Shown here piece by piece: positions 31,338 to 40,443 of a stretch of 64,000 nucleotides of DNA; the first letter of the stretch is position 1; the number at the start of each line of letters is the position of its first letter. A program made the translations under genes and the position numbers. Under the pieces are notes generated by a model that worked only from the letters and a program-made list of their open reading frames with translations, did not search any database and was not told where the DNA came from. Source of the stretch: Luteibacter aegosomatis (GTDB taxonomy: Bacteria; Pseudomonadota; Gammaproteobacteria; Xanthomonadales; Rhodanobacteraceae). The stretch spans positions 1,786,001 through 1,850,000 of the forward strand of contig NZ_CP095740.1 of assembly GCF_023078455.1 (NCBI RefSeq), in the 5' to 3' direction.

Positions 31338-32021
31338 ATGCGACGCTGGTTCTTGCTCGTTCTCATGCCGTTTGCCGCGCTGGCGCAGGAATCGGCGGTG
31401 CCCGATACGCTGGCTCAGCGCATCGCCGCGTGCACGAGTTGCCATGGCGAACGTGGCGAAGGCGGCGACAACGGTTTCAATCCGCGTTTGGCCGGCAAGC
31501 CAGCCGGTTACCTGCACCGGCAACTGCAGGATTTCCGGCGCGGCCTGCGTCACTACCCGATCATGGAACACATGGTCGCGCCGCTCACCGACGACTACAT
31601 GCGCGAGATCGCCGCGTATTTCGCCGGTCAGGACGTTCCCTACGCCACCCATCCCACGCCCGCGATGTCCGCCGAAGCGAAGGCGCGCGGCGAGCAACTG
31701 GCGACGAAGGGCGATCCCGCGAGAGGCGTTCCCGCGTGCATGGCATGCCATGGTCCCGAACTGACCGGCGTGCAACCGGACACGCCCGGGCTCGTCGGGC
31801 TGCCCTACGATTACGTGAGCGCGCAGCTCGGTTCGTGGCGCACCGATACACGCAACACCGTGGCACCGGATTGCATGGCCACCATCGTGAGCCGGTTGAC
31901 CGATGCCGACATCAGCGCGGTCTCCGCCTGGCTCGCGTCGCGCCCGGTGCCCGCCGACGCGAAGGCGGCCGATGCGGGCAGCGTGACGCCGCCGCTGCGT
32001 TGCGGCGTGCTGGGAGGCTGA
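31338..32021 (+). CDS. Diheme cytochrome c (cytochrome c4-like)
   Basis: The 227-residue protein starts MRRWFLLVLMPFAALAQ, a signal peptide, and then has two heme c sites, CTSCH near residue 35 and CMACH near 137. Each lies in a roughly 90-residue class I cytochrome domain, the cytochrome c4 layout. Methionine ligands are plausible in the MEHMVAPL and DCMATIV segments. ATG 31338 has the strong site AGGGGAGG; an earlier in-frame start adds a charged non-signal N-terminus and was rejected. The next cytochrome gene begins three bases after the stop. No dehydrogenase or oxidase subunit is adjacent, so the electron donor is unknown. Confidence 0.9.
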   Translation: MRRWFLLVLMPFAALAQESAVPDTLAQRIAACTSCHGERGEGGDNGFNPRLAGKPAGYLHRQLQDFRRGLRHYPIMEHMVAPLTDDYMREIAAYFAGQDVPYATHPTPAMSAEAKARGEQLATKGDPARGVPACMACHGPELTGVQPDTPGLVGLPYDYVSAQLGSWRTDTRNTVAPDCMATIVSRLTDADISAVSAWLASRPVPADAKAADAGSVTPPLRCGVLGG

Positions 32022-32024
32022 ACC

Positions 32025-33245
32025 ATGCGGATCGCAGCGCGACTTTCCATCGCTTTTTCCCTGCTGCTCGCGGCCGTCGCGGCACATGCCGACGACCTCG
32101 TCGAGCGTGGCCGTTACCTCGCCACCGTCGGCGACTGCGTGTCGTGCCATACCTCGCGCAACGGCCAGCCGTTCGCCGGTGGCCGCGTGGTGCCGACGCC
32201 CTTCGGCGGTATTCCTTCGCCCAACCTCACGCCCGACCGCGAAACGGGCCTGGGCGATTGGAGCGCCGACGATTTCCGTCGTGCCCTGCACGAGGGCAAG
32301 GGGCATGACGGGGAGTCGCTGTATCCGGCTTTTCCGTTTACCTCGTATACGAAGATGACCCGCGCCGACACGGATGCGATCTTCGCCTTCCTCAAGAGCC
32401 TGCCCGCGGTGCGCAACCCGCGTACGGACAATACGCTGCGCTTTCCGTATCGCATGCGCTCGTTGATGGCCCCCTGGCGTGGGCTGTTCTTCGACGCGGG
32501 GGAATACGTGGCCGACCCGAAGCGTTCGGCGGCATGGAATCGCGGAGCCTACCTCGTGGAGGGACTCGCGCATTGCAACGAGTGCCATGCGCGCCGCAAC
32601 AGCTTCGGTGCGCCGGTCACCGATCCGATCCTCGCCGGCGGCATCATCCCCGTGCAGAACTGGTATGCGCCGGACCTGTCGATGGGCGCGAACGGCGGCC
32701 TGGCCGGATGGAGCGAATCGGACGTGGTGTCGTTGCTCAAGACGGGCCGCTCGCCCCAGGGCACCGCGCTCGGCCCCATGGCGGAGGTGGTGATGCGCAG
32801 CACTCAGCACCTCACCGACGGCGATCTCGCGGCGATGGCCACTTACCTGAAATCGTTGCCCGGTCGCGACCCGCGCCCCCTGCCCGAACAGATCGCCAAC
32901 GCGCGCGAATTGGCGACGCAGGGCGAAGCGATCTATGTGAAGCAATGCGCGGGATGCCATGCCGCCGATGGTCGCGGCAAGGGCGCGGCGTATCCGCCGC
33001 TCGACCGCAATCCGTCGGTGCTCGATCCGACCGGCATCAACGCCATCCGCATCGTGCTCAACGGCGGATTCGCCCCGGCGACGGCGGGCAATCCGCGTCC
33101 GTATTCCATGCCGCCGTTCTCGCAGCGCCTGGGCGACGACGACGTGGCCGCCGTGGTGACCTACATCCGCCAGGCCTGGTCGAACAAGGCCGCGGCGGTA
33201 TCGCCGAACGACGTGCGGGCCTATCGTTCCGTGCCGGGCGGTTGA
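32025..33245 (+). CDS. Triheme cytochrome c, alcohol/gluconate dehydrogenase subunit II type
   Basis: This 406-residue protein has a signal peptide (ISIAFSLLLAAVAAHA-like region at residues 7-22) and three CxxCH heme sites: CVSCH, CNECH and CAGCH. Three-heme subunits of this type carry electrons from membrane-bound alcohol, aldehyde or gluconate dehydrogenases to ubiquinone. The segment PFGGIPSPNLTPDRETGLGDW is typical of that family. It follows the diheme cytochrome by three bases. No catalytic flavin or PQQ subunit is present nearby, so its partner must be encoded elsewhere or be another enzyme. The 3' end overlaps the convergent mug-like gene by 25 bases. Confidence 0.88.
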   Translation: MRIAARLSIAFSLLLAAVAAHADDLVERGRYLATVGDCVSCHTSRNGQPFAGGRVVPTPFGGIPSPNLTPDRETGLGDWSADDFRRALHEGKGHDGESLYPAFPFTSYTKMTRADTDAIFAFLKSLPAVRNPRTDNTLRFPYRMRSLMAPWRGLFFDAGEYVADPKRSAAWNRGAYLVEGLAHCNECHARRNSFGAPVTDPILAGGIIPVQNWYAPDLSMGANGGLAGWSESDVVSLLKTGRSPQGTALGPMAEVVMRSTQHLTDGDLAAMATYLKSLPGRDPRPLPEQIANARELATQGEAIYVKQCAGCHAADGRGKGAAYPPLDRNPSVLDPTGINAIRIVLNGGFAPATAGNPRPYSMPPFSQRLGDDDVAAVVTYIRQAWSNKAAAVSPNDVRAYRSVPGG

Positions 33246-33724
33246 TCGCGCACGAGACGGGCGAGGTCATGCCAGGTCTGCTCGTTCCACGAGCGGCGGG
33301 CCTGGCCCGAGGGAGACGGCAGCACGAAGAGCCGCGTCTCGCCCCAGGTGGTGGCCTGCAAACCGTAGCCGGCCTGCTTGCCCAGCGCCGTGCGGCCGCC
33401 GTGCTTGCTGGTGAAGGCGAGCACGCGGGGCGCCACGCGTTCGATGCGCGCGCGTAGCGCCGCTACGTCGAAGGCATCGCCGGGCAGTTCGTCGTCGTTG
33501 CCGTAGTGGAATTTGGCCAGGTCGGTCATGCCGATGCCGAAGCCGGTCACCAGCGGGTATTCCGCTGGCGCGATCAGGCGGGGCGTGAGCCCGGTGGCGA
33601 ACAGGGTGCGCCAGAACAGGTTGCCCGGATGGGCGTAGTACGCACCTTCCCGCGCCGAGCGGGTGCCCGCCGCCGTGCCGCAGAACACGACCGACAGGCC
33701 GGGTTGCAGCAGGTCGGGCAGCAC
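33221..33724 (-). CDS. Mug-like mismatch-specific DNA glycosylase with altered active-site motif
   Basis: The 167-residue protein aligns along its length with E. coli Mug (168 residues), which removes U and ethenocytosine opposite G. The GTG at 33724 lies four bases after the glycosyltransferase stop; longer starts would overlap that gene. Motif 1, GINPG in E. coli, reads GTAAG (FCGTAAGTRSA), replacing the water-positioning Asn. Motif 2 reads LPSPSGQARR where E. coli has LPNPSG. HPGNLFW and the LLQPGLSVVFCG start are conserved. The fold assignment is firm; the substrate and even activity are uncertain. Close coupling to a glycosyltransferase has no obvious functional reason. Confidence 0.82.
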   Translation of the reverse strand: MLPDLLQPGLSVVFCGTAAGTRSAREGAYYAHPGNLFWRTLFATGLTPRLIAPAEYPLVTGFGIGMTDLAKFHYGNDDELPGDAFDVAALRARIERVAPRVLAFTSKHGGRTALGKQAGYGLQATTWGETRLFVLPSPSGQARRSWNEQTWHDLARLVRDQPPGTER

Positions 33725-33728
33725 GTGG

Positions 33729-34685
33729 TCATTCGCGCGGGGAGGCAGGGAGGTCGCCTTTGCGGTCTTCAACGTAGTAGAGCGGACGCCGTTTGGTTTC
33801 CGCATAGGTGCGGCCGACGTATTCGCCGATCAAGCCGATGGCCAGCAGCTGCGCGCCGCCGAGGAAGAGGATCACCACCATCAGGGTGGGGTAACCGCGC
33901 ACGGGGTCGCCCCAGATCAGTGCCTTGAGGAACACCCATAGCGCGTAGCCGAACGAGAGCAGGGCAGCGGCGAGGCCCGTCCACGACGCCACGCGTAGCG
34001 GCGCCGTGGAAAACGAGGTGACGCCTTCGAGGGCGAGGTTGAGCAGGCGCCAGTAGTTCCACTTCGTGGTGCCGGCCGTACGCGCGTCGCGATCGTAGAC
34101 GAGCGAACTCTGCCGGTAGCCGATCCAGGCGAACAACCCCTTCATGAAACGCTGGCGCTCGCGCAAGGCGTTGACGGCCTGCACGGCGCGGCGATTCATC
34201 AGCCGGAAGTCGCCGGTATCGCGCGGCACCGGCGTGTCGGAGAGGCGCTCCATCGCACGGTAGAACGACGCCGAGGTGAATTTCTTGAACCAGGTTTCGC
34301 CGTCGCGCCGGGCGCGCGTGGCGTAGACCACGTCGAAGCCCTCCGCGGCGCGCTCGAGGAGGGCGGGGATGAGTTCGGGCGGGTCTTGCAGGTCGGCATC
34401 GATCAGCACCACGGCATCGCCGTCGACGTGATCGAGCCCCGCGGTCATCGCCGCCTCCTTGCCGAAGTTGCGCGACAACCGTAGCGCCTGAACCCGCGCA
34501 TCGTCGGCGGCCAGCGCGGCGATGAGCGCCCAGGTATCGTCGCGGCTGCCGTCGTCCACGTAGAGCACGCGGCTGGACAGGGGCAGGGCGTCGAGCACGG
34601 CCGACAGCCGGCGATGGAAGGTGCCGATCGCCTCCGCCTCGTTGTATGCGGGCACGAGCACGGTGAGCGTCTGGATGGAGGTCAT
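33729..34685 (-). CDS. GtrB/DPM1-type polyprenyl glycosyltransferase (GT2)
   Basis: The 318-residue protein has a cytoplasmic GT2 domain (residues 1 to about 230) with TVLVPAYNEAEAI, VDDGSRDDT and the metal-binding LIDADLQDP. Two C-terminal membrane helices follow, around GLAAALLSFGYALWVF and VVILFLGGAQLLAIGLIGEY. This is the architecture of bactoprenol glucosyltransferases and ArnC-like enzymes, which load a sugar onto undecaprenyl phosphate for periplasmic transfer. The partner flippase or GtrC is not adjacent, so the acceptor (O-antigen, lipid A or other) is unknown. The mug-like gene follows after four bases. Confidence 0.9.
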   Translation of the reverse strand: MTSIQTLTVLVPAYNEAEAIGTFHRRLSAVLDALPLSSRVLYVDDGSRDDTWALIAALAADDARVQALRLSRNFGKEAAMTAGLDHVDGDAVVLIDADLQDPPELIPALLERAAEGFDVVYATRARRDGETWFKKFTSASFYRAMERLSDTPVPRDTGDFRLMNRRAVQAVNALRERQRFMKGLFAWIGYRQSSLVYDRDARTAGTTKWNYWRLLNLALEGVTSFSTAPLRVASWTGLAAALLSFGYALWVFLKALIWGDPVRGYPTLMVVILFLGGAQLLAIGLIGEYVGRTYAETKRRPLYYVEDRKGDLPASPRE

Positions 34686-34757
34686 CGTTCGATCGCAGGA
34701 CGGGGCTGGAACCGCACTTTACCGAACGTGGACATCGCTTGTCCTAGGCTATGCCGA

Positions 34758-35849
34758 ATGAGCCCTTCCGACTGGATGCCAGATATCACGCATCCGTGGA
34801 CGCGCTTTGCGCTGATCGTCGTGGTCGCGCTGGCCGTCGCGGGTATCCTCCGCCGCGTGATGCACGCCCTGTTACGCCGGTTCGCCGTCCGTCACCCGAT
34901 GGGCGCGTCGATCATCATGCGTGCCAACGCGCCGATCGAAGCCATGCTGCCCCTGGCGATGTTGCTGCTTGCCTTCCGCGCCGCGCCCGACGAACCCGCG
35001 CGACTCGTGGACGGCCTGGAGCACCTCGTGGGCGTGGGCTTCATCCTGGCCTGCACCTGGTTCGCGGTGCGTTGCGTGAGCGCCCTGGAAGCCGCGGTGG
35101 CGCGATTCAATCCCATCGACCTGGAAGACAACCTGCGTGCCCGCCGCCTGCAGACCCAGGTGCGCGTGCTCGGGCGCACGGCGATGGTGCTCATCGTGCT
35201 GCTGGGCATCGCCGTGGTGCTGATGACCTTTCCGGGCGTGCGCCAATTCGGGGCGAGCCTGCTCGCTTCGGCGGGCCTCGCCGGCCTCGCGGTGGGCCTG
35301 GCCGCCAAGCCCGTGCTGGGCAACCTCATCGCCGGCATGCAGATCGCCCTCACCCAGCCCATCCGCATCGATGACGTCGTGATCGTGGAAGGCGAGTGGG
35401 GACGCGTGGAGGAAATCACGAGCACCTACGTCGTGGTGGCGATCTGGGACGAGCGGCGGATGATCGTACCGTTGCAGTATTTCATCGAGCATCCCTTCCA
35501 GAACTGGACGCGCACGAGTTCGCAGATCCTGGGCTCGGTGCTGCTCTGGTTCGACTACGGCCTGCCGCTGGAGCCGTTACGCGCCGAACTCGAACGCCTG
35601 TGCAAGGCGGCGCCGGAGTGGGACGGGCGTGTGATGGGGTTGCAGGTGGTCGACAGCGACGAGCGGGCGATGCAGGTGCGCGCGCTGGTGAGTTCGACCG
35701 ATTCGGGCAAGTCGTTCGACCTGCGCTGCAAGGTGCGCGAAGGATTGATCGCGTTCGTGCGGAAGGAGTTTCCGGGGTATTTGCCGCGGTTGCGCGCGGA
35801 GGTGCCGATGGAGGAGCGGAAAGCCGACCGGGCGATGTCGCCTTCCTGA
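34758..35849 (+). CDS. MscS-family mechanosensitive ion channel
   Basis: The 363-residue membrane protein has about four N-terminal helices, two more before the channel domain, and the MscS pore helix region GASLLASAGLAGLAVGLAAKPVLGN. The beta domain follows with MQIALTQPIRIDDVVIVEGEWGRVEEI and VPLQYFIEHPFQNWTR. Such channels open under membrane tension and release solutes on osmotic downshock. ATG 34758 was chosen because longer forms run into the divergent glycosyltransferase promoter region. Ion selectivity cannot be read from sequence. A bidirectional terminator separates it from typA. Confidence 0.9.
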   Translation: MSPSDWMPDITHPWTRFALIVVVALAVAGILRRVMHALLRRFAVRHPMGASIIMRANAPIEAMLPLAMLLLAFRAAPDEPARLVDGLEHLVGVGFILACTWFAVRCVSALEAAVARFNPIDLEDNLRARRLQTQVRVLGRTAMVLIVLLGIAVVLMTFPGVRQFGASLLASAGLAGLAVGLAAKPVLGNLIAGMQIALTQPIRIDDVVIVEGEWGRVEEITSTYVVVAIWDERRMIVPLQYFIEHPFQNWTRTSSQILGSVLLWFDYGLPLEPLRAELERLCKAAPEWDGRVMGLQVVDSDERAMQVRALVSSTDSGKSFDLRCKVREGLIAFVRKEFPGYLPRLRAEVPMEERKADRAMSPS

Positions 35850-35886
35850 GCGCCTCGCGTCCGCGGGAGCCGCGTATCGGCATCGC

Positions 35887-35915
35887 AAAAAAAAGCCCGG
35901 TTTCCCGGGCTTTTT
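35887..35915. terminator. Bidirectional rho-independent terminator (MscS gene / typA)
   Basis: The palindrome AAAGCCCGG-TTTC-CCGGGCTTT at 35892-35913 is flanked by eight A on one side and five T on the other. It can therefore terminate on both strands. It sits between the convergent MscS-family gene and typA. Confidence 0.9.
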
Positions 35916-35917
35916 GT

Positions 35918-37765
<1,848 letters not shown>

Positions 37766-37818
37766 GCGTTATGCGCCGGCGTGCAGCCGGATCGCCTCTT
37801 TGGTTTGGGAAGCCGCCG

Positions 37819-37824
37819 ATTATA
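37819..37824 (-). promoter_or_regulatory. Candidate -10 element of the typA promoter
   Basis: On the minus strand the hexamer TATAAT lies at 37824-37819. A start point near 37812 would leave an untranslated leader of about 47 bases. No good -35 match is seen 16-18 bases upstream. The 126-base gap has no other gene. Confidence 0.45.
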
Positions 37825-37891
37825 AAGGATTTTGGCGACGTTCGCATGACCGGCGGGGCGCGCGACGGCGGGCCCCGCCCGAGGGGTTTTC

Positions 37892-40084
37892 CTACGGCTC
37901 CAGCGGCTGGTCGCGGCAGCTCGCCGGCAGGTACTTCGGGTCGATGCCCTCGCCCGAACAGCTCCAGTCGACCCGGCCTTCCTCCACCCGCGGGGTGAGC
38001 ACGAGTTCGCCCATGTCGAGCTTGGGATCGGCCTTGTGCGGCGGGGTGCCGTCCAGCGACACCACGATCTCGCCGCCCTGGCCGACCGTGACCGCGCCCG
38101 CGTAGTCGTTGCCCAGCGTCTCCGGCTTGCCCAGGCCCGCCGCCACGTTGTTGGCCGGGAAGCGGCCGCTGGCGAGGCGCTTGCGAGCCACGGCATCCTT
38201 CACCGGGTCGGCGGCGGTAAGGGCGCCGGCGACCTGGGAGCGCAGGGTGTAGTTCTGGTACTGCGGCACGGCGACGGCCGCCAGGATCGCCGCGGTGGCC
38301 ACGGCTCCGGTGCCGCCGGCCTGGCCGACCAGCTCGACCGGACTCTGTTCGTAGGTGAACGAGATGCCGAGGGTGTCGGCGTCCACTTCCAGCGCCGCCC
38401 CGAGCACGCCCTTGTCGGGCAGGCCCAGCGTATGCGCTGCGGGCAGGGCGGCGATGTTCACGTCCGACCCGGTCGCGGCGCCGAGCGCCTGGAGGAACTC
38501 GATGTACGTGTAATAGGCATCGCGCTGCGCGCCGTGCGAGGTGGCGGTGAATCCCAGCAGGGTGCGGGCGCCAGGGTAGGCGCGCTGCTTGAACCAGCCG
38601 TCGAGGGCCACGTCGGGCTTCGCGGCCACGCGGTCGGCCAGGGCCTGCGGCACCTTCGCCATCACGATCCAGTCGCCGTCCTCGATCCACCACGTCTTGC
38701 TGCCCATGCGGTCGATCAGTTGCAACAGACCGCGCGTGCCCTGGTCCGCATCGGGCGGAAGGGTGTCCGATGCACCGCCGGGCACGGTCAGCCAATGCAC
38801 CGAGGTGCCGCCGATGTCGGCCTCGCCGGTTTTCCAGCCGATGGACGCGTTGCTCTTGATGAAGTCGTACCAGGCCTTGCGGTCGGGCGAGTGCAGGGCG
38901 AAGAACAGTCCCGCGTCGTCGGAGAACACCAGCATCTCCGGGCCGAACCACGACAGGTAGCGGATCGGATCGACGTGATACCGCTTGCCGAGGCGGGCCA
39001 GCGCCTCGTGGTAGGTCTTGGCCGCGTTGGCGCCGAAGTCCAGCGTGAGGTTGTTCTCGAAGGTCTTGTAGTGGTCGGCGCTGGGCAGGCTGAGCGTCAT
39101 TGCCCAACGCGGCTCGCCGGCGCTCTTGAGCGTGGGTGCGAACGCGGTGGGCGTGAGGTAGGCCAGCGCGCGCGCCTGCGGCGCGTGCACGACGATGCGG
39201 AAGGTGCCGCGCCCATCGACCGTGCCGCCGCCGAAGGCGACGGCGTCGGCCTTGCTGGCGAAGTCGCCGGGCAGCTTGCCCAGCGAGGCGTCGCCCGCCT
39301 GTGCCGCGGCGACGCCGCCCAGGCCGCGCACGTTGGCCCAGCCGAACAGGCCTTCGCCGGAGGTGTCGATGCGCGATTCCAGGGCCACGAGGGTATCCGG
39401 GGCCGCAGCCTGCGAGGGCTTGGCGGCGTCGGCCACGATCTGGTCGAGGCTCTGCTGGCCCGGGGATTCGCGCATCGCCTGCGAAATCCAGAGGCGATGC
39501 TGCGCTACGTCGTAGCGGAGGACGGCGCCAGAGGCGAGCCGGCCGCGACCTTCGGTATCCAGCGGCGCGGGAAGGATCGGTGTATCGCCCTTGTCGAGCG
39601 AAGCGATGCGCGCGTTGAAAGCCTCCACGCTGGCGAAGTCGAGCGTCATCGTCGCCACGGCGCGCGAGGCAGGGGAGGGAATGCCCACGGGATCGATCAG
39701 CGCCACTTCCACCGGCGAGCGCAGGTCGGACAGCAGCAGGCTCAGCGCGGGCGTGAGCTTGAGGTCCGCCAGGACCTTGTCCTTGCCGATGCCGTCGCGA
39801 ATGGCCGCCACGGCATCGAGATGCGCTTTGGTCGACAGCGCCGCGTCGAGCGGGCGACCGTTCGGCACACCGCCGAGCATGCTCCAGGGCGAGGGAATGC
39901 GCAGGTAGGCCACCGTATGCGCGGGCAGGTGCTGGCGTAGCCATGCGGCGGAGGAGATCGCCGTCTGCGCGGCGGCGACGGCCTTGGGATCGGTGGCGGG
40001 CGTGTCGTCTTTCGAGTGGCAGGCAGCGAGTCCGATCGCTACCGAGATGGCGGTGGCGAGCAGGACGGTGCGACGGGCAATCAT
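37892..40084 (-). CDS. Uncharacterised lipoprotein with C-terminal type IV pilin-like domain
   Basis: I do not recognise the main body of this 730-residue protein. It begins with a lipoprotein signal peptide ending LAAC, giving lipid-modified Cys22. Residues about 40-585 form a long alpha/beta-looking region without known catalytic motifs. Residues 590-730 (bases 37895-38317) closely resemble a type IVa pilin without its start: AILAAVAVPQYQNYTLRSQV, then FPANNVAAGL, and a terminal cysteine pair Cys709/Cys723 (DWSCSG, LPASC). The prepilin cleavage motif GFTLIE is absent, so the domain is not processed as a normal pilin. ATG 40084 gives the lipobox at the right distance. It may interact with pili, but this is inference. 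Confidence 0.8.
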   Translation of the reverse strand: MIARRTVLLATAISVAIGLAACHSKDDTPATDPKAVAAAQTAISSAAWLRQHLPAHTVAYLRIPSPWSMLGGVPNGRPLDAALSTKAHLDAVAAIRDGIGKDKVLADLKLTPALSLLLSDLRSPVEVALIDPVGIPSPASRAVATMTLDFASVEAFNARIASLDKGDTPILPAPLDTEGRGRLASGAVLRYDVAQHRLWISQAMRESPGQQSLDQIVADAAKPSQAAAPDTLVALESRIDTSGEGLFGWANVRGLGGVAAAQAGDASLGKLPGDFASKADAVAFGGGTVDGRGTFRIVVHAPQARALAYLTPTAFAPTLKSAGEPRWAMTLSLPSADHYKTFENNLTLDFGANAAKTYHEALARLGKRYHVDPIRYLSWFGPEMLVFSDDAGLFFALHSPDRKAWYDFIKSNASIGWKTGEADIGGTSVHWLTVPGGASDTLPPDADQGTRGLLQLIDRMGSKTWWIEDGDWIVMAKVPQALADRVAAKPDVALDGWFKQRAYPGARTLLGFTATSHGAQRDAYYTYIEFLQALGAATGSDVNIAALPAAHTLGLPDKGVLGAALEVDADTLGISFTYEQSPVELVGQAGGTGAVATAAILAAVAVPQYQNYTLRSQVAGALTAADPVKDAVARKRLASGRFPANNVAAGLGKPETLGNDYAGAVTVGQGGEIVVSLDGTPPHKADPKLDMGELVLTPRVEEGRVDWSCSGEGIDPKYLPASCRDQPLEP

Positions 40085-40156
40085 TGCGCGTTTTCCCCTG
40101 GTGGTTTTCCCTGGATTCGGAGTGTACCTGCGCGCGGCCAACCGCGCGCAGACGAC

Positions 40157-40402
40157 CGGTTCATTCGCTGGCGCGAATGCATGTGCCTGTGCGCCTTTCG
40201 GCGCGAAGAGCGGCGCACCACTGCCATGCGATAACCGAATGCGAGGCGCTGGGCTCCTGCTTTCGCAGGAGCGACGTGAGGGGTTTTATGCGCAACAGTA
40301 AATCTTGTAGCTCGTCGCTCCTGCGAAAGCAGGAGCCCAGCGCCTTGAGGCCGGTTTTCGCCCGACGGTGATGCGCCGCGTTTCGCGCCAGCGAATGAAT
40401 CG
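40157..40402. repeat. Composite inverted repeat containing a REP family B pair
   Basis: The outer arms 40157-40177 and 40382-40402 (TTCATTCGCTGGCGCGAA core) pair with one mismatch in 21. The inner arms 40244-40276 and 40313-40345 are a perfect 33-bp inverted repeat of the family B REP core. Between them GCGGCGCACCA near 40211 pairs imperfectly with TGATGCGCCGC near 40370. The whole 246-base unit can fold as one long hairpin. It fills most of the 359-base gap upstream of the 3-hydroxybutyrate oligomer hydrolase. I see no gene or clear promoter in the remainder. Confidence 0.8.
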
Positions 40403-40443
40403 CTTGCTTGCGCACCGAGGGTCGAGTCGCGCATCTTCCGTGC

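Noticed and set aside
32025..33245. Complete alcohol or gluconate dehydrogenase operon
   Set aside because: Only the cytochrome subunit type is present; no flavoprotein or PQQ-binding gene lies within the window.
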